In this document: positions 34,601 to 45,158 of the stretch, piece after piece
How the letters are laid out: each line of letters begins with the position of its first letter
How positions within the stretch are numbered: position 1 is the first letter of the stretch
NCBI RefSeq assembly: GCF_000218685.1
Contig: NW_006763290.1
Coordinates: 4,490,908-4,554,907 of the forward strand
Length of the DNA: 64,000 nucleotides
Direction of reading: 5' to 3'
Source of the DNA: Serpula lacrymans var. lacrymans S7.9
Taxonomy: Eukaryota; Basidiomycota; Agaricomycetes; Boletales; Serpulaceae
Translations under genes and position numbers: made by a program
The notes under the pieces: model-generated
Database searches by the model: none
What the model was told of the DNA's origin: nothing
The model's input: the letters and a program-made list of their open reading frames with translations, nothing else

Positions 34601-35721
34601 TAAACTTTTTTTAATGGCTTTATGGAATAGTATTTGCAGTCACAGGTTTATTATCCCTTCTTGCAGAGAAATTTTTGTGCTACTTGCCAGTGATACCCTC
34701 TTATGTATTCCTGAGGCACTTATAGGGCACTTTATACTTTTTTTCCCCATTGTTCCATTATGGTACAATCTTGAAGGCCTTATAGGGTCTACACCTCATT
34801 GGGCTGTCTGACAGCAGTAATACAACTTGAAGCCAATTATGGAATATCTCAGTATTTTCTGAGCCTCAATATACTTTAGAGGTGTTTATTTTAATATGGT
34901 TTATGGAGACTAGGTCTTCTACAAAGGTTCCTACCTTTTTATTTATTATCATAGCTAATAGGCATATATTTTTTGTGCTTTTGTGCCGCAATTTGCAATT
35001 CAACATCATGTCTATGTGATAATATGTCTGATGGGCCTTATTTGAATATCAACTAGTGTTCTTGCATCCTCTCTCCTCCCCTATTTTACTTTGTCAAGTT
35101 AGAGACCAAGGTCAGCAAAAGGGCCTAGCAGATGAGCTGAGTCAACTCCCAACATCATGCTCTGTTCTATTACTCACCTTTGCCCTCTATCCTCTAATAC
35201 TTCAACAACTCTGAAGGTCACAGTTCTGACAATAAAACATCTTCATTAGGCTCTAATTCTGTACTGCTTTGGTTCTGCTGTTATTTTATCTCACAACTCC
35301 ATGAGGGGTTTCTGTGCGTATCTTTCACTTAATGGGGCAATCTCGTAGTTGTGCCTCTCTGTGTCTAGTTGTTTATGCACTTTAATTCATTTTTCCACAG
35401 CCACTATGGGCTAGGTTACACTCAGTAAAAACAAAAGTCAAGTATAGTCAAGTACAAACATGTGAAGTCAGGCAGACCTCAAGTAACAGTCATATATAGT
35501 TATGCAAGGGTTGAGCTGTAGTAAAAGGTTTGAAAAAAGTATGATTCCAGTATAGCCTTAGTTTTTGTGCCTGCTGAGTCAGGTAATAATCAAGTCACAA
35601 TGGCATGGTAGTCAGATTATGGTCAAGCTTGTTCCCCACACAAAATATACTAATTCACATTAAAGATGTCTTCAAAAAATCTGCTAAGTCCACATTGGCT
35701 TGCTTTTTTCTTCTTTTTTTA
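34601..35721. other. AT-rich region with AGTCA repeat copy 2
   Basis: No convincing gene. From 35425 to about 35640 the CTCAGTAAAAACAAAAG start and AGTCA words repeat those of the block at 20776-20990. Confidence 0.45.
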
Positions 35722-36861
35722 CTATACTAGCTTTATGCACACTACTTTTTTAATAGTTACTACAGGATTTTCATATACAAGTGATTCAACAATCAAACCT
35801 TTGGGTTTATTTATGCCAAAGATTCTGAGTACATCATATGTGTGAAGTATATACTGCTTAGTAGTATCCAATTCTTCAGCTTATCCACGCTCTGTTGTAG
35901 AAAGCCATTCTAAGCCTGAATATTTTCTGAGGATGTAGGCTTTTGCTACATTGCTTTCATGGCCCCATATTCCAATAAGACAATTAATATTAAAAATTGG
36001 TAAAACTTGAATACCAGCCCAATAGTCTCTCCACTTTTGCAGCACTTGATTGAGATTTATAATAGGATAATAGATAACCACAAGTCCTATTCCTTGGATC
36101 TACAACAATAGTAGTGCTTCACCAAAAGTAGGCTTGTTAGTTTCTTGAGAATGAGCCTAAAAATATCGGGATGACCTTGCTGATTGATTTTCTGATATTT
36201 CACTCAGCCAACTATTGAGAGTAACTGTAACAACCAAGAGTTAGTTACTCTGGTGCACACAGGAACACACTATAAAGGTAGTGAATGGAGAGTGGTTACC
36301 CCTTAAGCTGCAGAGAGTTTGTTGGTTAACAACAGGAGGACTCGCTGAGGAGTCTCCTGGATCTATTGGGGTATATATACTAATACAGAGTATTTGTACT
36401 TATGTACTGTACAGTTGATAAAGTCAGTGGCTGATGATGTCATGGGGCCTAGCCCGTATGACCAGCTCCACTGTGTGAGAGAGTTGTATCTAAAATAAGA
36501 AGAAGGCAATGTGGCGCGAGAAAGAGGAGTTTGAACAAAAGGGAAAGTGCCGCGTGGCACCATGTGTGAAAGCTAAAGTGTACAAGGTTAAAGTGGAGAA
36601 TGAAAAAGAAGGAAAGATCCAAAAATTGTGTTATTGTAACAGTAACTCCACTTGGTAAACAAAATTTACCCCATTTTTGCAAGGGTCTGGCTCTGCTATT
36701 GGAGTTTTGAGAGAAGGATAATATAGAGAAAAAAGCTTTATTAATCCTCTTTCAGATATTAAATTGGGCATATTTTCAAATTTAAGGCTTATTTCCCCTA
36801 TAGTTCTCCACAGTAGCTTGAGAGCCAAAACATATACAGTGACTTCAAACACACTTTCCAT
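35722..36861 (-). pseudogene. Unrecognised gene split by a solo LTR
   Basis: Upstream part 36861-36642: MESVFEVTVYVLALKLLWRT to YQVELL, running into the LTR. Downstream part: VVIYYPIINLNQVLQKWRDYWAGIQVLP, GIWGHESNVAKAYILRKYSG, then after one TAA (35881) QYILHTYDVLRIFGINKPKG to a TAG at 35722. Removing the LTR and one GTAAC copy keeps the frame across the junction (VELLSIVG), with a TGA soon after. The sequence looks once-coding and structured, but I do not recognise the family; it is likely another dispersed repeat gene. Confidence 0.45.
36226..36641 (-). repeat. Solo gypsy LTR (416 bp) with target duplication
   Basis: TGTAACAACC...GTAACA flanked by GTAAC at 36221-36225 and 36642-36646. Contains GGGGTATATATACTAATAC, a possible TATA region. 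The orientation was set by comparison with the gypsy element at 59 kb. Confidence 0.92.
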
Positions 36862-37144
36862 GTTGACTCTAAATGTAATAACTTGAGTATTATACTAAGC
36901 TTTGGGAGAATTATCAATAATATATACTCTTCGGTACAAAATTGCCCCATAGGTCATGTGATTTGGTTCACATGCTATGGAGATATGGTCAATTTAAAAC
37001 AGCAATACCATGACAAGGGTTTTTTCACTTTTGAACTGATAACTAGAACCTCAGTGAAAACGTTAAAACATTGAATATTTGCTATTATATGTTAGATATA
37101 TATATAAATAGTATGTCTGAATTTAAAAAAGTTCACACACTTCT

Positions 37145-37554
37145 TGTTACAACCAAAAGTTTGTATACTCTGGCGCACAACTCAGACACAGCTATAAAGA
37201 AGTGAGGGGAGTGGTTACCCTTTGGATAGGACCGAGTTTGTTGTGAGTAAACAACAGAGGACTCACTGAGGAGTCTCCTGGATCTATTGGGGTATATATA
37301 CTACTACAGGTTGTTTGTACATGTGTACTATACAGTTGATGGAGGCAGTGGCTGATGATGTCATAGGGCGCAGCCCATGTGACCAGCCCCACTGCGTGAG
37401 ATACATGTAGCTAAAAATAATGAAAGGCAGTGCAGCGCGAGAAAGTGGAATTTGAACAACATGGAAAGTGCCACATGGCACAATGTGGGAAAACTCCAGA
37501 AGAAAGTTAAAGAGGAAAATAAATTTAAAGGTCCAAAAATTGTGTATCGTCACA
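37145..37554 (-). repeat. Solo gypsy LTR (410 bp) with target duplication
   Basis: TGTTACAACC...CGTCACA flanked by CTTCT at 37140-37144 and 37555-37559. Same family as 36226-36641. Confidence 0.92.
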
Positions 37555-37577
37555 CTTCTTGTTTTTCAACCACCATC

Positions 37578-37763
37578 ATGGTCAGATCCCTTTTTCTTAC
37601 TCAAAAATTCATTCTTTTATTACTTGATGCTGGCTACTCTGATAAAGCCATTGCCAAGCAGACTGGTGTTAGCCCTTTTACTATATCCAAACATTGCTCC
37701 AAAGAGTGTTGTAGAGTTGAATTAGATGCTGGCATTGTAATCCCATTGTTTCCCAACATATAA
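37578..37763 (+). pseudogene. Tc1-type transposase, N-terminal helix-turn-helix remnant
   Basis: Reads FLTQKFILLLLDAGYSDKAIAKQTGVSPFTISKHCSKEC and then stops. The spacing of DAGYSDKAIAKQTGVS and TISK(x)xSKEC is that of the DNA-binding head of basidiomycete Tc1-like transposases. The catalytic DDE part is absent: downstream sequence to about 38440 gives no homologous frame. It starts just after the target duplication of the neighbouring solo LTR. Confidence 0.6.
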
Positions 37764-38478
37764 ATCCAGTTCTACAACAATCCATGCATCAATATGTAAC
37801 AGTCTGCAGAGCCCATGTTTGCAGACACATAGGGTCTGCACCTTTTGGATTTTGGACCCATTGGATAAGGAGCTAACTCAGCACTCTACTCATGTGCAAG
37901 CCTCCACTTAGACTCCAGAGCATTACGGGTGTCCACGGATCAACTACCCCTTTCCTTTTATGGGTTATAGGAGTTGTCCCTGATGATATGGGACTGTCTG
38001 GACTTTGGAAATGGCTCACTTTTTCTTACATTTTCATATGGACACTTTTTAGTATTTATCCTTTGTTTCTCCCATTGGTTCTTATATGTTTTATGCTATT
38101 GTTCTATTTTCTTTGGGTACTACTACAAAACTGTACTTCCAAAAGGAAGGAAAACTCAGAATTCATCTGAATAAGTCACCATAGTCACCTCAGAAGTGTT
38201 GTAGACGTTCTCCAGCCATATAGCCATATTTTCAACAAGTGCAGAGCTTATTGTGACATTCCACTTGTACAGACCCAAAATGTGGACTCTCAGGAGTCAT
38301 CATATTGTTGTATTCTCAGCCCTATATTCATCCTCCACTTGTATTATTGTTCACACACTTTTTTGCTGCCTTTCTAGCAAGACTGCAACTTGCTGTGACG
38401 TATCCACTCAGTGTAGACTCAAAAGTGCGGACTCTGCGGACTAATTTGCAGACCTGTGAACTCATCTTAACAGAGATG
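37764..38478. other. No assignable gene
   Basis: Contains a hydrophobic frame (about 37974-38170, WKWLTFSYIFIWTLFSIYPLF) that is probably accidental AT-rich coding. The right edge joins the gypsy RT fragment near 38479. Confidence 0.35.
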
Positions 38479-38937
38479 CATCTCAGATGGGAGTACAAGA
38501 ATGTACAAATCAAAGAAAAAGATGCTTCAAAGGCTGCGTTCACGTGCCACCGAGGATCCTTCGAACCCCTTGTTATGTTCTTTGGGTTGACCAATTCACC
38601 GGCAACCTTCCAGAGTATGATGAATGAGATTTTTGTGGATATGGAAAACTGTGTTGTCATTTACATTGATGATTTATCAATATTTATAATGTCAGACAAT
38701 GAGGCTGAGCATGATAGGATCATGCAAAAAGTCCTTCAACGCTTACAGGAACAGGATCTATTTGTCAAATCTGAAAAATGTAATTTTGAAATGAAGGAAG
38801 TAAACTCCCTCAGTATGATAATAGGCCAGAATGGAATCAGGATGGATCCTGAGAAAGTTCAAGCTATTTTGGAATGGCCAGAACCTACTCACATCAAAGC
38901 AGTTAGGGCCTTCCTGAGCTTAGGCAACTTCTACAGA
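38479..38937 (+). pseudogene. Gypsy reverse transcriptase fragment with intact YIDD
   Basis: [59 protein letters not shown] and GQNGIRMDPEKVQAILEWPEPT, ending at RAFLSLGNFYR. Close to the copy at 31930-32390 but uninterrupted and with the catalytic YIDD kept. It begins abruptly at MHLRWEY and ends abruptly at 38937, where antisense integrase begins. Confidence 0.88.
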
Positions 38938-39545
38938 CTTCATATCTTTGGCCATGTTCTCACAGCCTTGTTTTTGCTTTTGCCAGGTTCTACACCCATT
39001 CTGGGGAGGTACAACCTTGTAACCTCAAATGGTGCTTTTCCTGTAGCCGACGACTATTTGACATTATATGAGAACTAAGCTATTTTTGGTCACTTGGCCC
39101 AATCTGTCTGCTTATCATTAATAAATATCTGGAGATACTGTTTCAATTCCTGACTGAGTCTCTCTGTTTGTCTATTGGTCTGTGTTTGGTACACCGTTGA
39201 TAACTTAGATTTGATGCCCTGCATCTGACATAGTTTTTTTGTACATTTGCTAGCAAATTGAGGTCCCTGATCAGAGATAACCATTTCAGGTAACCCATGG
39301 ATAGACCATACAAAATTGTCAAATGGATCTGCCATACCAGCAGTGGTGATAGTTTTATTGGTGGGAATGAACACTACTTCTTTGGAGAAGCAATCCTCAA
39401 CCACCATCACTGAGTCATACCCATTCAATTTGGGTAGATCTGTTCTGAAATCAACCAATATATCCTGCCAGGGACCAGCTGGTATCAGGTTTGGCATAAG
39501 TTTACCATTCAGTGGTTGATGCGAGTTTTTTGCCATGGCACATCT
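38938..39545 (-). pseudogene. Gypsy integrase fragment in inverted orientation
   Basis: Minus strand: CAMAKNSHQPLNGKL, PWQDILVDFRTDLPKLNGYDSVMVVEDCFSKEVVFIP, Asp in VISDQGPQFASK, TNRQTERLSQELKQYL (catalytic Glu), DWAK and then the segment matching 59700-59830. The triad Asp, Asp and Glu is present. Its 3' part meets the plus-strand RT fragment at 38938, so the two halves of one pol are head to head. Confidence 0.85.
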
Positions 39546-39589
39546 CGAACAGGATTTTACACGCTTGAAGCGTGGAAAATTAGGGTTCC

Positions 39590-40716
39590 TATTTGTCTTA
39601 TTTTTACATACAACTCTCTCACACGGTAGAGTTGGTCACATGGGATGTGCCCCATGACATCATCAGCCACCATCCTTAACAACTGTATAGTACAACATAT
39701 ACAAACATCCTGTAATAGTATACACCACGGGCATGAAAGGGTTCCAGCCAAGCCAGGAGAGATATGATTTGTACACAAACAGCATAATTTCAGCCACCTG
39801 GCTGGGATACTTCAAATATTATAAATATATACTTTGTGATAGATTAACTAAGATTTTTCCAATATTTTGAGATATAGCTGTGATGGTTCGTGCCCAATTA
39901 GGGGCTGACATGTTGCTGGTTCTTTATAAACTAAAATTTTACCAATGTTTTGAAGTAGCTGGGATGGTTTGTGCCTGACACATTGCTAGTTCTTTGAAAA
40001 GTCAGCAGCTCAGCCAATACAAACCTAGTTTATAAAGAACCAGCAACATGTCAGCTTCAAACTGGGCACAAACCATCACAGCTATTTCTCAAAATATTGG
40101 TAAAATTTTAGTTAATCTATCACAAAGTATATATTTATAATATTTGAGGTATCCCAGCCAAGTGGCTGAAATTATGCTGTTTGTGTATGAATCATACCTC
40201 TCCCGGCTTGGCTGGAACCCTTTCATGCCCATGGTGTATAGATACTCCAATAGACAAGTCACGTGACCATTGTTTTTACTTTACTTTTCAGACTTTTCAT
40301 AGTCACACGGCTGATCATATGACACATCACCTGACCAGTGTCTAGACTCACCATGTGACCAGTCACATGCTCGATATTGGACTTTTAACTTTATTTACAA
40401 CTGTACAGTACCTCATGTATTGTAGTATATATACCTGAGCAATACATGGGGAAGGACTCAGCAAGTCCTCTTCTAGTGTATACCAACATTAGTATGACAA
40501 GTTCCCTCTTTTGATGAGTTGTACTGTTTATTCCTTGAGTTGTAGCCTTTGAGGTTATGCTCCAGTGCCCCAAGATTGTATTTTGTTGGTGTTGTCACAT
40601 CCTGTTGTTTACCCACAACTAACTCGGTCCTACCACTAAGGGGTTTATCCACTTTTATTTCCCTCACACTTGCCTGTCTGAGTTGTGTGCCAAATATTAA
40701 AACTTTGGTTGTTACA
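39590..40716 (+). repeat. Gypsy LTR composite, interrupted by a MITE
   Basis: Left piece 39590-39722 has LTR words such as ACAACTCTCTCACACGG and GACATCATCAGCCAC. The right piece from 40237 continues ATACTCCAATAGAC, then switches to the U3-B variant (AAGTCACGTGACC), and ends GGTTGTTACA at 40716. A 514-bp inverted-repeat element separates them. Confidence 0.75.
39723..40236. mobile_element. Foldback MITE (514 bp), ~220-bp arms
   Basis: CACCACGGGCATGAAAGG at the left is mirrored by CCTTTCATGCCCATGGTG at the right, and similarity continues for about 220 bp per arm. Flanked by TATA on both sides (39719-39722, 40237-40240), which can be read as a TA or TATA target duplication. It interrupts the LTR in its TATATA region. 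Confidence 0.85.
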
Positions 40717-41184
40717 ATGGGATTTGTATCATACTTTGTAGTTTCTCATTACTAAACAGATTGATTGAGAAGCAAGCTGCGCTGCTACAAGCACTAGCAA
40801 CTGGGATTCAATGTGTAAACTACCAAAGGAGAGCATGAACACTAACACAGATGGCCCCTCACAAAAAATTATTGAATTGGGTAGCCATCTTGTGTCTGAG
40901 GTAGTTTCCTTGCAGGCTGCCATGGTTAGGAGATATAGTGCAACAATGTACAGTGTTATTCAGTGTATGAGGTTGGACTTGAGGGGAATTGAAGGTCTTG
41001 TATAATTACAGGAAACAGCTCTTTTGGCGGGATGTGCTGTAAGAAGTACTTTATATGAACTCAACTCGAAGGTCTTCGTAGTGTAAAATTATTATTGCCT
41101 CACAGCTATTTTGAGCACAGTCCTCTCTAAAAAGCTAAACAGCTTTAAAATGCTTATACAATGTGATGTTTTGTGGGAACCAGT
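40717..41184. other. Weak plus-strand frame, otherwise empty
   Basis: A frame around 40757-41005 (ALLQALATGIQCVNYQ, GSHLVSEVVSLQAAMVRRYSATMYSVIQ) looks helical and might be coding, but it has no recognised homology. Confidence 0.25.
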
Positions 41185-41452
41185 GGCCTGAAAGTTTGCA
41201 GGTATCATTATCAAGTCATATTGTCACTAATTATTAGTATCATTTGAAGTAAGTAAATGCTGAAATATTTTCAGGAGCCTGAAAAAAAGTGGAGATTTGT
41301 AAGTGTCTTTCAGCTGAAATAATTACCAGGAAGGGTTGGGTATAGATGAATTCATTTTTTCCAAAGAATTCATGGGGCTAACTCTGCTTGAAATTCTGAT
41401 GTGTATTATTGAACTGACCAGACACAGCTATTAGTCTCTTTATGCCCACACT

Positions 41453-43707
41453 ATGTCTCACTCTACTCAACCTGCCAACAACTACAACAATGATCTTGAC
41501 AATCTCGATAAATTTGACAAGAATGGGATGTCTGGAGGCCCCCTGACCATTAAGTGGACATCGGAACGTACAGATCGTCTCCTGGATTGGTTGGAACAAA
41601 ATATTCAGAAACAACATCTGCTCTTTTCAGACTCCCAGGAAGATGCCAACCAAGAGAGTAGGAAGAAGGGTCAGGCAAAGTCGAGCAAAGTTACGATACA
41701 TGAGGAGATATTCGCAGAAGATCCCCAACTATAATCTGTTCACAACATCGTCAGATCCAGACCAGGATCATGGGGTGTTCCCAAACAAGTGTAGCCAGAG
41801 TTGAGCTGACCATCATTCAGCAAGTGAACCCGCAATACAGGTCCATGATCAGCTACCTCAACAACCTCTCCCCCAGAGCCATGGGTATGAGGACTATCAG
41901 CATTTCCAGAATGACAACTTTGTACACCAACCGTTCAATCAATTCTCCCAGTTCAGTCAAATCCCTCTGCATATCAACCATCACAGTAGTTTTCTCGCCA
42001 ATTCTGGCATGATATCTTCAGCTTCTTCCTTGCCAAACAATTCATCACTACCTTCCCTACCGTCTATTGCAACTGATCCTAGTTTTTTTGACCCAAATGC
42101 TGCCAGCCTTTTCCCAGAAGCCTACCATCAATCCCTTTCTTCACTTTTCCAGATGAACCATTCCTTTCACTCTTTCGGTTCTTCATTTGACAATATGCAG
42201 CCTTGAGATCTCCAGGGTTTAGAAGTCGGACATCTACAAGTACATAATATACCATTTCAAGATATACCCTTCTTGCTCCCTAATTCTCCTGTCTCTGGAT
42301 CTGTGTCTGGACACTCTGGTTTCTTTATGAACCAGGCTCCCTCTTTTCCCACCTTGGGCCACTCCAGCTTCTATGCAAGTGTTGAAAAAACCGGATAAAC
42401 CCAGTCTCTGCCAAAGCAGCCATTGTTCTCCATGGAGTTTAGCCACCACTCCATGGAGTCACCATTGTTCTCCTAGGAGCACAATTGTACTCCTAGGAGT
42501 CATTATACTGTAGCGAGTAGCACCTCCGACTATAAGTAGTAGGGGGTTTAGTATAGGAATACCTCAGTCGTTTCTATAGGTTCTTGGGCAGCGGCTGAGG
42601 TATGTTACATTACATTTATTAGAGATCATTTTAAACTAACATCTATTATAGTTTCACTTAGGTAAATAATACAAGTCATTTCTATAGCCTCTCGGGCAGC
42701 GGCTGAGTTGCACTTAGTTTTATTAAGTGTACCTCCAGGCTCTCTGTCCTCTGGCCAGTCTGGCTTCAGCACAAATCCCAGCGCGAACCTCGTTCCTCTC
42801 TCACCTAACCCTGGCTTCTTTGGAAACCTACCCCCATCTTCTCCTATTTCTCGCTTGGCCTCACCTCCTCCCCCCGTCCCATCTAAGCACTGCAACTGCA
42901 CCCGCAAATATTGTCAATTTGGGAAAACGGCCATCTGTTGTGACCGTCAGAGAGACACTCCGGGCCCAGTTAGCAATATTGTCAGGCAACAAAGTGAGCA
43001 CAGAGTGTCTTATCACCACAGACAGAAGGGTCAGTATGAAGGACGCTGGGACCCCACAGTCTGCAAAGGTAGACAACAGGCCACGTAAGCAGCCACAATC
43101 TCATATTGAGGACAATGTGTCCTTGATGCAGCAGGTGATGGAGCCTGTTGCACAGGCTATGTAAGGACAGCAAAGCCTTGCACAGGAGGTGCTCCAAGTT
43201 AAGGGAGGTAAGGTAGCTGCAAGGCATGTGAAGTACACAGCTATAGCAGAACGTACACACAGCAACAGGTGGTCAAAAGATAAGGAAGCCACTGTGTTGG
43301 AGCACGAGCAGTTCAAGGAGAAGCTGCAGTTAGTTAACAGAAGTCAGGTACAAAGGGAACAAGAACAGCAACAACACGAGAAGGACAGGTTTGAAATGAA
43401 ATTCAAACTCATCCAAGCTGTCAATGATATCCCTGGTGTGGATAGTAGCATCATCTCTTCCCTTTTCGCCAACAACTCTACCTCCCCTGCTCCCTCTTCG
43501 CTGGTGTCCAATTTCTTTGAGCAATTGATTTCTGGCCCTGTTGCATCCTCTTCCACTTCCATATCCACCTCTGCTTTCAATTCTTGTGCATTGGAAATGC
43601 TGTGTGATTGCAAAAGATCTGAGTGCTTTCAAACTCATAGGAGTCGTGGACGCTGCCCATATGGCCCAGACCGTAATCAACTATCCATAGATTGTGCAAC
43701 AAGATAA
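41453..43707 (+). pseudogene. Harbinger-associated Myb/SANT-like partner gene, broken by a solo LTR
   Basis: The ATG at 41453 leads to LTIKWTSERTDRLLDWLEQNIQKQHLLF, which has the Trp/Leu pattern of the trihelix/SANT-like domain found in these partners. A Pro/Ser/Phe-rich middle follows from 42009 with a TGA at about 42203. The frame stays open to FYAS at 42382, is interrupted by the LTR, and resumes at 42726 with VPPGSLSSGQSG. After a frameshift near 42900 it continues with TVRETLRAQLAILSGN and a long basic/Gln coiled coil (HEQFKEKLQLVNRSQVQREQ), ending at 43707. Partners of this kind carry the transposase to the nucleus and to the ends of the element. Confidence 0.6.
42383..42725 (+). repeat. 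Solo copia LTR (343 bp) with perfect target duplication
   Basis: Same family as the LTRs at 8052 and 12515, in opposite orientation. It runs TGAAAAAACC...TTTTATTA between AGTGT (42378-42382) and AGTGT (42726-42730). Deleting it with one AGTGT restores the reading frame of the host gene. Confidence 0.95.
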
Positions 43708-43717
43708 TGATCTGGGA

Positions 43718-44712
43718 TTAATTAGTTAATAACTGTATGTTATATTTGTAATCAGGACAATGCACCTGAGCATTTAATGAGTAATTTGATGAACAATTGT
43801 ACCAGGCCTTGCCAAAATGGCTTGGCTTTTGGAACAGCGGGAATGTTGTCCCATCTACTGAATGCCAGCCATTTTGCCACAATGGGCAGACCTTTGACCC
43901 TGCATAAGCTTTAGCTTTTATTTTTTCCTCATTTGTTGGTTTGCACATAACCATGTCATACAGGGAAATGAGCGCAACAACCACCCACTTAGTCAATAGC
44001 ACTACTGTGCCGGCTGATACTCCAGCCCATTTGGCTACATCATTGCATGACGCAGCATTCCCGTAATGTCCGGCCCAAACAAGAAAGATGGTAAGCTGGA
44101 GGGAAACAGCAAACTGGGAGTTGTTGGACTTGTTATGAAATATTGGGTGGTTGTTGATCAGGGTCACAATCACATCAAAAGTTGCCGAAAGCATGTGGAG
44201 CTTACACAAGAAATGGGGGGTGTAGTTATGGCGAGCCCACTCAAGCAAGCCAAGTTGAGGCGGCTGAAATGCAGGTGCTTTGGGAAAAAAAACCCTTGTC
44301 TCTTCCACCATTTTGTGTAGCATTATGTATACTACGGATGTGACCTGCATAAGTGTGAGCTGAGTGATCGGATGTGATTGATACCCCATATCCTCGGCAT
44401 TGTTGTCCTCACCACCCTCCTACTCTTGATCAGATTCTCGATCCAACTTGCCTATGCCGTCAGACCCGCCGCTAAGCGATAAGCTATCCAAATTGAGCCC
44501 CAACCCCAACTCTGATCCCACATTGGAGCTAACTGAATTGCTAGAGTTGGAATCACTTGATGATGATGTTGAAAGGCCAATAGACAACTGGGCCGGTTTT
44601 TCAGGGAGGCTAGCAAGTTATTAAGTAGCATTGTTTGTGAGTTGACGAATAAACTGTCGAGAGCATCGAGATGCTGATCGTGGATTGTAGGACGGCATCT
44701 GTAGTCTGACAT
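43718..44712 (-). pseudogene. Harbinger (DDE_Tnp_4-type) transposase, C-terminally truncated
   Basis: The ATG at 44712 opens MSDYRCRPTIHDQHLDALD. The main frame (44389-43718) has WARHNYTPHFLCKLHML, LINNHPIFHNKSNNSQFAVSLQLTIFLVWAGHYGNAASCNDVAKWAGVSAGTVVLLTKW, then LWQNGWHSVDGTTFPLFQKP with the first catalytic Asp. It stops after NYSLNAQVHCPDYKYNI. The second Asp and the Glu of the triad are missing, so this copy cannot catalyse transposition. Stop codons of the two genes are about 10 bp apart. Confidence 0.8.
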
Positions 44713-45158
44713 TGTATATCTGATCAAGAATTCATCTATACCCGACCCTTTCTGGTAATTATTTCAGCTTCAGACACTTACAAATCTCCACTTTTCTTTT
44801 TTTCAGGCTCCTGAACATATTTCAGTGTTTACTTCGAACGACACTATTGTCTGAACTGTGTAGGTCCAAAAATACAATCAAATATTTTAATTACTTTCAG
44901 GCCTTTTCTTTTTGGTGTGACAAAAGTCTGTTATGCTTGGTGTGACAATACAAACATTCGGAAAATGCCGGAAGCGAGGTTTCAGACCAAGGTAACTAAC
45001 TACCTCGACTCGGTTGACCCCGTGGCGGCACGACTCGTTCATCGGTCCATTGGAGTCTTTTCGAAGTCGTTTCAGTTGAACAGCGACCTTACTAGTAGAA
45101 CCACTTTCCTTTCCTCGTTATATTTTATCCTGAAAATTCCTGTTGTCTACTGTATTTC

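Larger units (their letters stand above)
41185..44903. mobile_element. PIF/Harbinger DNA transposon, degraded
   Basis: Ends GGCCTGAAAGT (41185) and ACTTTCAGGCC (44903). Inverted similarity extends inward, strongest between 41255-41365 and 44725-44835 (TCAGGAGCCTGAAAAAAA, GTGGAGATTTGTAAGTGTCT, GGTATAGATGAATTC). Inside are two tail-to-tail genes, as expected for Harbinger: a DNA-binding partner (plus) and a DDE transposase (minus). No 3-bp TWA duplication is preserved. Confidence 0.8.

Noticed and set aside
38305..39078. Single 257-codon protein
   Set aside because: It is a chance fusion of unrelated 5' sequence, sense reverse transcriptase and antisense integrase.
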